A stretch of DNA of 64,000 bases from Mytilus edulis (taxonomy: Eukaryota > Mollusca > Bivalvia > Mytilida > Mytilidae). Made by a program: the position numbers and the translations under genes. Numbering within the stretch: the first letter of the stretch is position 1; every line of letters starts with the position of its first letter. The notes beneath the pieces are model-generated. The model saw only the letters and a program-made list of their open reading frames with translations. It was not told where the DNA came from and ran no database searches. The stretch lies in NCBI RefSeq assembly GCF_963676685.1, contig NC_092354.1, positions 67,034,241-67,098,240 on the forward strand, given 5' to 3'. Of the stretch, positions 49,101 through 59,000 are shown piece after piece.

Positions 49101-52012
49101 CTTGGTACAGACATTTTTTGGTTTTATAGCTAGCTAAACCTCTCAAACAAGCCTATAGAAAATTTGTACTAAGTTGCACACTTTAATTTATGGTTTACCT
49201 GTTACAGTGAAATCCACAAAAGTTGGTATCTAACAAGTAATGACGTATCACAGTTTCTATCATAGAAAATTGAGAACAATTGTTATAAGGGTACAATTAT
49301 TTTGTAGTTTCCACTGAAAAGTCATTATGGTAAAGTGCTTATCAAGTTAAAAAGCATGGTTCCTGTGACAGATGAGATAGGTAAAATATGATTTTCTTTT
49401 TGGGTTGAATTACTTAAAGATGCCCTATAGCGGGTTATTTTCATGGGGTGTAAATATTCACATATTTTCGGGGATATAACAAAATTGCTAAAATAAATTA
49501 CGCCAACTTAAAATTGCACAAGCAAAGGTATTGATAATTTTTCTTGAATAGGCCAAAATAAAAAACCAAAATATTTCCTAAACCTTATTCATTGAAAATT
49601 GCGAAATTTTACACCCGTCAAATTAACCCGCTATAAATTTTTATCTGTAAAAAGAAATACCATGACATTGTGCTGGTGATAAAATAGTTTTACCTTGAAA
49701 TATTGATTCTACCATTGTGAACAAGGGGATTTTATATATTTAGCCACTCATAATGATTTATGAATATTGAAATTTAATTGTGAAGAGTGTATAAAAAAAA
49801 GTGTGTGTAACCATCATTTGAGTCGTCTTAAACACAAACACCATAGCATTAACATGAGAATATGAAGATGATGATATCCTAGAGCCTCTCACATTTTTGT
49901 AAGGGGTGTTATATATGTGTTCATAGGGTCAGTTATTTTTAATCTAGTTTATTTATTAAAAAAAATCCTTTTCGTCTGTGATCCAATTAGTATGCAAGAG
50001 TTGTCTCTCTTCTATAAGTTTTTGTAGTGAGAGTTTATTTCATTAATTTGCAATTGTATCTTTCCAAAAGTAATTATATTTGCAGTCTGCACATTAGCCA
50101 CTAGTCTGATGCCCCAGACTAGTAAAATTTCATTCGGACTAGGAAGTTGCAAAACTTTGTTTGGCCAAATAAGAAAAATGTCAGAATATTGGTCTTCGGA
50201 CTAGTAGTTGAAAAAGTTTTTGGTGCAGACTGTATTTGATTCATCTATTATTAGGGTATGGAAGGGTGTCCTTTATTTCTGTACTCCTCAATTTTAGGTC
50301 ATTATTTTCTATTTATTATATGTTTTACTCATTGAGCTCTTTTCTTTAATTTTATGCCTTTTATTATCGATTAGAATTCTTTATTTTTTTGACCCATTTT
50401 TTTCTTATCTCAATATCTGAACCCATTATTCTCATTATTTGCACACTATCCAGACCCTACTTTTAGACAGCTTTATATTTTCCCCTTTTGTATTTTACGT
50501 ATTCCAAACACACAACAAAAGAATTTTCACCTATAGCTGATGCTTTAATATTTGTTTAGAGTGATTTGATTTCATTGCAGATGAAAGTATTTTGTATCAC
50601 TATGGCAACACACACCTCAATCTACCTCCAGGAACACCATGTTATGGGAGAAACAGTAAAGTTTGTTGGATTAAGTGTAAGGTATGATATATCACTATAG
50701 TTGAAGGCATGACAATCCCTTTTCCATGTTATCATAGCTCAGAATTATTTCAATGTTAAATAATATCTCATAAAGTTTATAAGATATCTTATAAAAAGTA
50801 GATTATAGAGGATATCTTATATAGTATGAGTTTATATTAAAAGAGATATCTAAAAGTTATAATAAATAGTAAAATGGCTTGCCATAGTCATGATAGTTAT
50901 TGACTGTAAGGATAAAAGCATGACTTTTAATGTTCTTCTCTTAAAGTCATAAGAAACGAGTGACCGAAGAAAAATAATGTTCTTCCAATTCTTGAACCAA
51001 TGTTTTCAAAAATAATAAACTTGGTCATCTGTGCACGAATTTTATTTTTTTTTCGCATAAATTTCGTATAATTGTCAATTTTTTTTTCAATCGGTTTGTG
51101 TTGTTGTGAAAATATGGCAGGTAATTAAAGTTCGTGTTTTGAAGCCGAAGTTTAACGATTGTCACCTGTTTGTCAACAATCAACAAAATATCAACAAAAA
51201 AGCATAGAAATTGAGCACGTGTTTAACATGTAAATTCAGATAATAGTTTATTTTAAGGACATCCATGCGTATTGCGATCACCAGATTTTTACGAGATGGG
51301 TCACACTGGGGGCACTTTGCATACAGAGAATATGTCGGGGGAATTGCTTCCTGGAAGGAAGCAATTAAAATAAAGTAAAATTCTTCTAAATATGAATAAA
51401 TTAAAGAATTTTCTTCAGAAAAAAGTATATGTACATACGTTTTATAATGAAAACTATCCATTGAGTTATAAAAAAACAAATGCATTTTTTTTTAATTTGA
51501 GGTTTCTTATGACTTTAAGTTTTATATCATATGCAATTTATAACTTGAAATTTGACTACATGGTTGATATTCACTTCTCTCCATAGCTGACTTGTTAAGT
51601 TGATTATTCTGCAATAACTATACTGTAAACCAACTTATTTTCACAGATACTTTATTTTGATTTTAGCCTTTTCTATCCCAATTCAGGGAGATTTATTTCG
51701 CAATTTTCTAGTTTATTTGATATAATTAAATATGCAGGTTTTACATTTTCGTGACAAATTATATTTGTATTTTTCTTATGGCAAAAAAAATCGCTCTCTA
51801 AAAGGTAGTTGGTTTTATACAGTATATATTTATTTTACTTTCAGGATGGTTGGGTCGGATTCAGAGAGTTAATCATTAAGAAGAAATTAACAGCCAGTGA
51901 CTTTTATAGTGGTTACCTAATAAATGACATGTATAAAAACAATGTGTTTGCTAGTCATAGAAATCATTTGTTTGAACATGTACCAGATAAAAAAGTGACT
52001 GCAGCCAATTAA
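40131..52012 (+). CDS. MTFMT: Methionyl-tRNA formyltransferase, mitochondrial, ten exons
   Basis: Formylates Met-tRNA with 10-formyltetrahydrofolate to make the mitochondrial initiator. Exons: 40131-40510, 40899-40956, 42684-42826, 43361-43483, 46496-46598, 47755-47830, 48171-48262, 49308-49380, 50581-50681, 51845-52012; 1317 nt, 438 aa. [11 protein letters not shown] (105-115) starts the Rossmann formyltransferase fold. The catalytic Asn and His lie in [14 protein letters not shown] (Asn198, His200) and Asp237 in FDTGP, matching E. coli Asn106, His108 and Asp144. The C-terminal OB-like domain follows, with CKDGWVG and [14 protein letters not shown]. The start is the first ATG after an in-frame stop, and there is no Met between residue 13 and the fold, so the N-terminus is about 100 residues, longer than a usual presequence. 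The exon 3 acceptor is the weak TTTAAG, and exon 6 uses a GTTAGT donor. Confidence 0.93.
41170..41470 (-). repeat. Dispersed mussel-type repeat copy
   Basis: Reverse copy in MTFMT intron 2: TACGGCCTTCAGCACAGAG, AGGGCCCCAAACATG, CAGGTTCTTGACTTAGGACA, GGTGCAAAC. Confidence 0.7.
41738..41892. repeat. 155-bp inverted repeat (foldback)
   Basis: AAATAATTCATGGAAGCCAT, TTGTTGGAAATTTACACATG and CCGTGATATTC at the left mirror the right arm, with a 20-bp loop. In MTFMT intron 2. Confidence 0.8.
43143..43263. mobile_element. CACAGG-ended foldback element, second copy type
   Basis: The left arm CACAGGCGCTTGTTTCTGTC, AATATGGGGTTTTCTATCCA and TACCCGTACAAA mirrors the right arm. The left arm has an extra 11 bp (TCATTTGTCCA) that looks like a local duplication. 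Flanks GAATGAAT (43135-43142) and GAATGAAA (43264-43271) suggest an 8-bp duplication with one change. In MTFMT intron 3. Confidence 0.8.
44052..46030 (+). mobile_element. Helentron-like non-autonomous element, family B
   Basis: In MTFMT intron 4. The 5' end is TATACGACCGCAAAA with a TTGAAAAATTTTTC palindrome, then GTCGTCGTC repeats. Four units of about 162 bp follow (GGTTTTCGCAC(T/A)ATAACTTTAG), then about four units of about 135 bp (CCAAAATTAAACTTTGTTTG). The 3' end has GCGGTCGTATA, inverse of the 5' start, a hairpin GCTACGCCCTGCGGAGC (46008-46024), and ATCTGG before TT. The CTGG end fits CTRR. A 146-codon minus ORF across the 135-bp units is a repeat artefact. Confidence 0.75.
46676..47050 (-). 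repeat. Dispersed mussel-type repeat copy
   Basis: A long reverse copy: GAAGATGTGGTATGATTGCC, CAATGAGACAACTGTCC, GTACGGCCTTCAACAATG and ending CAGTTGAAAAAGGCTTAACT. Matches 60640-61060 along its whole length. In MTFMT intron 5. Confidence 0.8.
47295..47502. mobile_element. TA-flanked MITE with CTGTGGATTCATT ends
   Basis: Inverted ends CTGTGGATTCATTATTATTC, TACCAATTTTCGT and their inverse at the right, flanked by TA on both sides. This is the pattern of Tc1/mariner-derived MITEs. A fragment with CTGTGGACTCACGGTGCC lies near 48893. In MTFMT intron 5. Confidence 0.8.
48585..48857. mobile_element. TTAA-flanked MITE with GGTGGTACCTAACAC ends
   Basis: GGTGGTACCTAACAC at the left and GTGTTAGGTACCACC at the right, each next to TTAA (48581-48584 and 48858-48861). 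273 bp, no ORF. In MTFMT intron 7. Confidence 0.85.
49010..49155 (+). repeat. Single-ended copy of the 3579 repeat
   Basis: Matches the left end at 3590-3745: AAATGGGGAAATCAAA, GACTTGGTACAGACA, TTTTATAGCTAGCTAAACC. Confidence 0.65.
49308..49380 (+). CDS. MTFMT: MTFMT exon 8, a 73-nt exon found by phase
   Basis: Exon 7 ends in phase 0, but the frame of exon 9 that aligns with the family (LPPGTPCYG... then CKDGWVG) needs one nucleotide carried in. This segment follows TTTTGTAG, precedes GTAAAA and reads [20 protein letters not shown], the equivalent of human MTFMT [21 protein letters not shown]. It ends one nucleotide into a codon, which repairs the phase. The other open frame of exon 9, which begins [12 protein letters not shown], is a shadow. 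Confidence 0.87.
50083..50232 (+). mobile_element. CAGTCTGCAC MITE, copy 3
   Basis: Same ends and interior as copy 1, with few differences, in MTFMT intron 8. Flanked by TATTTG on both sides (50077-50082 and 50233-50238). Confidence 0.85.
51623..51822. mobile_element. TA-flanked MITE next to the last MTFMT exon
   Basis: Left CTGTAAACCAACTTATTTTC and right GTAGTTGGTTTTATACAG form imperfect inverted ends, with TA on both sides. The right end is 22 bp from the acceptor of exon 10, so element-adjacent sequence supplies part of that splice region. Confidence 0.65.
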
Positions 52013-52044
52013 TATGTACTTGTTTGACAGAACATTAAATTTGT

Positions 52045-52050
52045 AATAAA
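52045..52050 (+). terminator. Candidate polyadenylation signal of MTFMT
   Basis: AATAAA lies 33 nt past the TAA stop of the last exon, so the 3' UTR would be very short. Later signals are not excluded. Confidence 0.5.
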
Positions 52051-52451
52051 AAATCTGTGTCTGAGTCCAAATTCTGACTTTGCCTTATTGTCAAATTTGA
52101 AATTTAAAAAAAATATGACATCTTGTTTAGCCCCATATAAATTCATCCAGCAAAAAATTTATCTGAAGAAAACCCATACAGATTTAAGATTTTATGGTTA
52201 TTTGGAGTAATGTAAAACTTACTGAAACTTAGACAAATTAACCCAATAGAGATTTAGTTTGTTCCTAACCCATTTGATTATGCCATAGAAGATAACAAAC
52301 ACTTTGTATTGCAATGTAATCAAAAGAAGAATTATTTCATCTTCAAACACTGGTAGTACTGTACATCAACTGATGGAAAATGTAAATAAAGAGTTATGTA
52401 GAGTATACAAATGCAGAAATTATTGTGTTGTTTTTGTTATTTGCGAAGAAG

Positions 52452-52605
52452 GGCCCCAAAATTACTAGGGGAAAACCAACAGTGTAATCTATATAAAATA
52501 AAAAACCGAGAAACGAGAAACACATATAAATTACATAAACAAACGGCAACTACTGTACATCAGATTCCTGACTTAGGACAGGTGCAAACATTTGCAGCGG
52601 GATGC
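52452..52605 (-). repeat. Dispersed mussel-type repeat fragment
   Basis: GGGCCCCAAAATTACTAG, ATTCCTGACTTAGGACAG and GTGCAAACATTTGCAGCGGG; a reverse fragment just past the MTFMT 3' end. Confidence 0.7.
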
Positions 52606-52965
52606 ATGAAATTTATAAAAGTGAACATGTCTGTCTGGTAGTGTTCATCTGACATGGACCTCATTTTCAAGCTACACCAAAACACCAGCTGTTGAACTGC
52701 TTCAGCACCTTCTGAATAACATGATTGACATAAAACAATTTTGAATACGCTGTTATTTGGGCTCTGGTGGAGAGTTTCTCAAATGTATCTTTTTATTTTT
52801 ACATGTTAAAACTCATTAGTGTTTTTTTTTTATGGTTGTTTTTTTTTCTGTGATTTAGTAAATGTGGTGTAGATACAATATAGCAGTTGTTTTGATTTTC
52901 TAATTCTCTTCACATATGAATTACAGACATAGTGTAAGAACACCTGTACATGTATATGTTGCCTC

Positions 52966-54028
52966 GTTTTTGTCGAGCCTGCAACTTTTGTTGCAGAAAG
53001 CTCGACATAGGGATAGTGATCCGGCAGCGGCGGCGGCGGCGTTAGCTAACTTCTTAAAAGGTTTATATTTTAGAAGGTGAAAGACCTGGATGCTTCATAC
53101 TTTGTATATAGATGCCTCGTTACGAAGTTTCCGTCAGTCACATGTCCAATGTCCTTGACCTCATTTTCATGGTTCAGTGACCACTTGAAAAAAAAGTTCA
53201 AAATTTTTGTAATGTTGAATTCTCTCTTATTATAAGTAATAGGATAACTATATTTGGTATGCCCGTCAGACAGTTTTCACTTGACCTCGACCTCATTTCA
53301 TGGATCAGTGAACAAGGTTAAGTTTTGGTGGTCAAGTCCATATCTCAGATACTATAAGTAATAGGGCTAGTATATTTGGTGTATGGAAGGACTGGAAGGT
53401 GTACATGTCCAACTGGCAGGTGTCATCTGACCTTGACCTCATTTTCATGGTTCAGTGGTTATAGTTAAGTTTTTGTGTTTTGGTCTGTTTTTCTCATACT
53501 TTATGTAATAGGTCTACTATATTTGTTGTATGGAATGGTTGTAAGGTGTACATGTCTAGCGGGCAGATGTCATGTGACCTTGACCTCATTTTCATGGTTC
53601 AGTGGTCAAAGTTAAGTTTTTAAGTTTTGGTCTTTTTATCTAATATTATATGCCAAAGGTCAACTATATTTGGTGTATGGAAATATATTATGGTCTATAT
53701 GTCAGTCGCGCAGGTTTTATTTGACCATGACCTCAATTGCACGGTTCATTGCACAGTGTTAAGTTTTTGTGTTTTGGTCTATTTTTCTTAAACTTTAAGT
53801 AATAGGTCAACTATATTTGTTGTATGGAAGCTTTGTTAGCTGTACATGTCTGCCTGGCATGGTTCATCTGACCTTGACCTACTTTTCATGGTTCATTGGT
53901 CTTTGTTTAGCTATCTTGGTTAATGTTAAGTTTATGTGACAGTTGTAATCAAGCTTTATACTTAGGACTATCAACATAAAATCAATGATTAGTAAAGAAG
54001 GCGAGACATTTCAGTGTGTGCACTCTTG
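52966..54028 (+). mobile_element. Helentron-like non-autonomous element, family C
   Basis: The 5' end is GTCGAGCC with a GCAACTTTTGTTGC palindrome inside GAGC..GCTC, then GGCGGCGGCGGC. About six units of roughly 120-150 bp follow, with TGACCTTGACCTCATTTTCA and TTCAGTGGT. The 3' end is GGCGAGACATTTC, hairpin AGTGTGTGCACT (54013-54024), then CTTGT. The CTTG end matches family E rather than CTRR. It lies between the convergent MTFMT and PSAT1 genes. Confidence 0.72.
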
Positions 54029-56061
54029 TGGTTGTAGGCATGTGCTACACTTCTCCTTATTTCAATCATTATGTTATTCAAAAGTTCAAATAGTTAGACC
54101 CAACTGAGTAACCTCTTCCCAAAAAGGTTATACCTTTAATTTATTATCAAAACAAATTGGCATCTAAATATTCAAACAAATAGAGTAGAGAATGAAAATG
54201 GCAAGGTGTTCAAGAGAAAACAATATACAAATGAGCAGAAAACACCATATGGCCACCAGTAGATCGTTGTTACAGCAATCAAATTCTGCACCTGGAGGCA
54301 GGCTACAGCTAGCCACTTATCAATTCACCATACAAAGACTTTTCTTTATCCATTTTTAATCTCATATAATCAACATACATGTATTTATGATAATGACTGT
54401 GTAATGAAACAATTTACAATGATTAATGCTAACATTCATGTAATTTATAATGGATAAAATGATAACAATGTCAATCACTAACTTATAACAACATACAAGT
54501 GCATGAGCACTCATACATGTGGAATATACCATTAACACATAAGGGTAATAAGGCACTAAGATGGATGTTTGTATGGGGAGATACATTATCCTTTTCTGAA
54601 TATTCCATTCACATAAAAGGGGGTTATGTGTAGAAGGCACTGCAATTAATCTTCATGCATACAATTTAAATGAATAATTCCTTGTATGGGTAATTGTTCA
54701 GGCTTTTTTTCTAAAAAGTAAAATTTTGATAAAAGTGCCTCTAGACCCCCTATAAAATACCTTCTGGAAGAAATTATATCTAAAATATGAAAATTATGAT
54801 CTCATACAAGGGTCTTACCATCATGACCATATATCATGTATATTAATGGAACATTCCTACATAAAAGGAAAACAAATGATGCAAAAATAAAATAATATAT
54901 TTATGTAAATAATATTTCCATTATGTCATAGTCTCAAATTGTAAAACAATAGTTTGAATAGGTGTTTCTAAAACCAAATTGATGATTTAGAATCTCTCAG
55001 ATTGCTCTGTAAAAGTTATGTTTTAGCATAAAAATTAGTTCCTTTTAAAGAACTTTAAAACTGATTTAATCTTTTATTTGTAGAGATTCAACTCACTCTT
55101 ATAGAAAAGTATAGCATGTCTATGATGAGAGTATTCAAAATGATGTTAAAATAGAAAATAAAGGCTTGAACGCCATTACACCTCAACCACATGAAAACAA
55201 TTCAATGTGATCAAGACATGTCCAATGAGTATGAAATATTTATGGAGTATTTTTAAAAAAGAATTCAATATAAAGATCTTGGTTGGATTTAAAGGCTACA
55301 CAAATTATTTTTTCATTTATTTTTATCTTTTACTTAAAAAGATGTATATTACACTTTTACACTTCATAAATTTTTTATAAGTCTTTTACACTTCATAAAT
55401 TTTTTTCGCATGAATTTTTGGCATATTTCTATGAAATAAAGTGAATTTATTTTGAACTTGAAGAAAATCTTTAACTGCCAATTTCTATCACCTGATCCCA
55501 AAAAATCAATTTGTGTGGCCTTAAAACTTTTTGACAATGTCGACCTATGGTGATTAAAAATACATTATAAACTATAACATAATTCTAAACTAACCTGAAT
55601 ACATATATGCCCTATTAAAATATCACAAGTTGTTTTTCTCAGCAAAATATCTTTTATACTGAGCCATGTTTTATAGTAGCTGCACATTAAAATTTACCAA
55701 ATTCATATGTAAGGTGTACATAATAAATCTGATATAATTGTTAAAAAAATGTATCTGATTATTTCAACTGAGTCATGGTACAATGAGCATGATAATTTAA
55801 CTGTTTTCTTGTGACTAGATTTCATTTTTGAGTAAAAATCAGATGAACTACATTTTTTCATGAAAATGAATGGTCCAATCTACTGTCAGATGGACTTTAA
55901 CCTTGTAACAATCTTTCATATTTGATTCGTTAAAATATTGTCAGCTGACACAATTTCATTTTGTCCAATTCTGTTCAATGTCTAAAAAGTTGTTCTTATG
56001 TTTTTGGACAATTCTTGAGAGATTCAAATGATGAAGAATGCTAGTTGGATTCTGTGGTTCT
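54029..56061. other. Likely 3' UTR and intergenic DNA past PSAT1
   Basis: AT-rich with no exon found. It probably includes the PSAT1 3' UTR on the minus strand; several AATAAA-like hexamers exist (for example near 55316 and 55071, minus strand) but none is favoured. Confidence 0.4.
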
Positions 56062-59000
56062 TCATTGATGTTTTTCTATGAAATCCTGCATAAAAGTCAC
56101 AAGAGCCATACATTCTTCTACTGATAGAGCGTTATATAATGATGCACGGATTCCACCAATAGCCCTGAAAAAAAACAGAGTCAAAGATTATTATTTGTCA
56201 CATCATTATTTTGATTTGAAGTTGTGCAATTTGAAAATAACATAAGAATACTGAAACTCCTTAATCCCATGCTTGTGTATTGCAATGAGATGAATCACAG
56301 TGACAGCTATGTAAGTTATTCAGTAACATATAGTTTATCTAAGTGTAAACAAAGGGGAAAATCCAGTGGACCAATCAGATTCAAGTGTTTGAAGATATGC
56401 AAATCATAAGGCTTATTGATTAATGAAAAACTTTTTAAACTCAATGTTGAAGCAGCCATTATCTTCATGATCTTGGAAATCCTGTATTCTACAAATGACT
56501 TTAAAACAATCATGGACAGCAAAGGGAATAAAAAGCTTTTCTGTTTGTAAACAGCTACTTAACATGCATATTTTTTTATGCGTCTGTAACTCAAGATTAT
56601 ATCATTGTAGAAATATTAATGAATACATACCTATGACCTTTGAGAGAGATCAACCCACGTTTTTCAGCTTCTGAGAGAAACAGTTTTTCTAAAGCTTCAT
56701 CTCCTTCTTGACAACCAATTCTAAAGGTTACGTTCATTCTGCTACGACATGACTTATCTAATGGAGAACTGTAAACAGAACAAAGAAAATAGTTTGAGGT
56801 CAAAATTGTTTGATAGAACTATTTTTCTTTATTCCCTTTTCTTTCCTAAACTGAACTTTCAATGCTATTTTTAATCATGGTATGGTGTGGTGTATTGCAA
56901 ATATCTAGTGATACCATTGCAGTATTCCATTTATTAAACACACTAAAGATGATTTTTTTCTCGTTATTAAAATAGTGTGGACACAGATCAGTGTGGAGAG
57001 TAAATGTTTTATTAGTGCTAGCTTTTTGACATTGTTTTTACCCCGAGTTTATGCATAGGGTTTTGCCTCGCTTGATTTTTCTGATCTCTTTAGATTCAAA
57101 CTATAAAACAGTTAACAATTAAACGGTTTTGATAACATGTGTACCATTCATGGAACCTTAACAATATAAAAAGAAGATGTGGTATGATTGCCAATGAGAC
57201 AACTATCCACAAAAGACCAAAATGACACAGACATTAACAACTATAGGTCACCGTACGGCCTTCAACAATGAACAAAGCCCCCATACTGCATAGTAAGCTA
57301 TAAGTCTTTATATACTTACTAGTAAAATCCATTTGAGTTATCAATGATGTCATAGACAGCTTTAGATTTAACAGCAGACAACTCTTCCATCCTCTCGGCA
57401 CCACCATTATCTTTCAACCATTGTAAAACTAGACCAAGGATGTATATACTGAAAAATTAGATAACTACAAATTAGAATTAACATACAAATATTTAACTTG
57501 GGCAAAATTAATTTTTGAATACTGAGTTTTTCAGTGAATATTAAAATATTAACAATAAAATCTGCCATTCACTTCAGCAGGTTCTAAGTAGGCAGAATGC
57601 ATGGACAGTTAGAAACTTTTTAAATTTTATTGAAAGCTTCAATAGTCCTTTCAAGAAATGTAAGTAATTTTATTATTCATAGCCCCGAAATAAAATATAT
57701 GTCCAGTCGTTGGTTTATTTCCATTGTTTAAGACCTCGTAAGCTAACCATATCATTTTGGTGTACACTTGCGAAAGTAATAAAATTCACTATCTTCAAAA
57801 CAGTGAATTGATTACTTTAACTTACTTGTATGTAGGTGCTGTATTGTACACAGAATTATTTCCAACTTGTATTTTGTAGTCAAATATAACTGGGGTAGTA
57901 TCCATAGCGTGACCAATGAGATCTTCTCTGATAATGACTAGAGTTACACCAGCACAACCAACATTCTTCTGAGCTCCAGCAAATATAACACCATACTATA
58001 AAACAAATCATAGTTATTACATACAGGGAATATGATTACAATGGGACCAGAAAATATAACACCATACTGTAAAACAAATCATAGTTATTACATACAGGGA
58101 ACATGCTTACAATGGGACCAGAAAATATAACACCATACTGTAAAACAAAGAATAGTTATAAAATACAGGGAAAAGGATAAGCAAGGCACCAGTAGCCTTG
58201 GCTATCAAATTTCATTATTACACAACCAAGTCAATAGAGCGATACAAAAGTATCCTTTTAAAACATAAGTTTTTATTAAATCTTAATTAAATACGTAATT
58301 GCATACATTACTGTCGAATAATAAACTTCTCAGTTCAGAGGTCAATCATAAAACTGTTAAATTAATTTCTTTCACACAATAAAATGCTTGAAGATTTTTT
58401 TCTGTCAAGATTAGAAATTTTTTAGGATGAAGATGTAATATTCAGAAAAGCTTAAAAGGGAGATAATAATTTACCTTAGACACATCAAATGGACGGGATA
58501 ACATATTAGATGACATATCACAGACTAAGGGTACACCATTTGTTTCTGGTATATACTGATATTCTATACCTGAAAAAATTCAATACTTGAAAATAAGAAG
58601 GGTGCATTCAAAAATATCTCGTTTTATAATCAGTAATATTGTCAGAAGAATATCAATCTATATGTCTCTACTGTAAATTTTATGTTTTCTCAAATATTTT
58701 TTAACATTTAAATGTCTTTATTTTACCATTATTTAATTACTCCAGAACAAAGTCTGCTTTTTTCCTGAGTGTTTCTTTAAAAGAAACAAAAATCTGTATC
58801 AAGTTTTAATGGTATGTACATTTCATAATTTGTAACAGAGTTTTTACATCCACTTTATTTGAACTTTGGTAGATACATGTAGTTGTCTCATTGGCAATCC
58901 TAATACAACTCCTGATCATGCTTATTGTGTTGTGAATTTTAACTGTTCAAAATGATATAGACTTTTAAAGCTGATGTTGGCTATAGCTATCACCTTCAAT

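Noticed and set aside
50581..50694. Open frame beginning [12 protein letters not shown] in MTFMT exon 9
   Set aside because: The alternative frame aligns with the family ([20 protein letters not shown]) and agrees in phase with exons 8 and 10.
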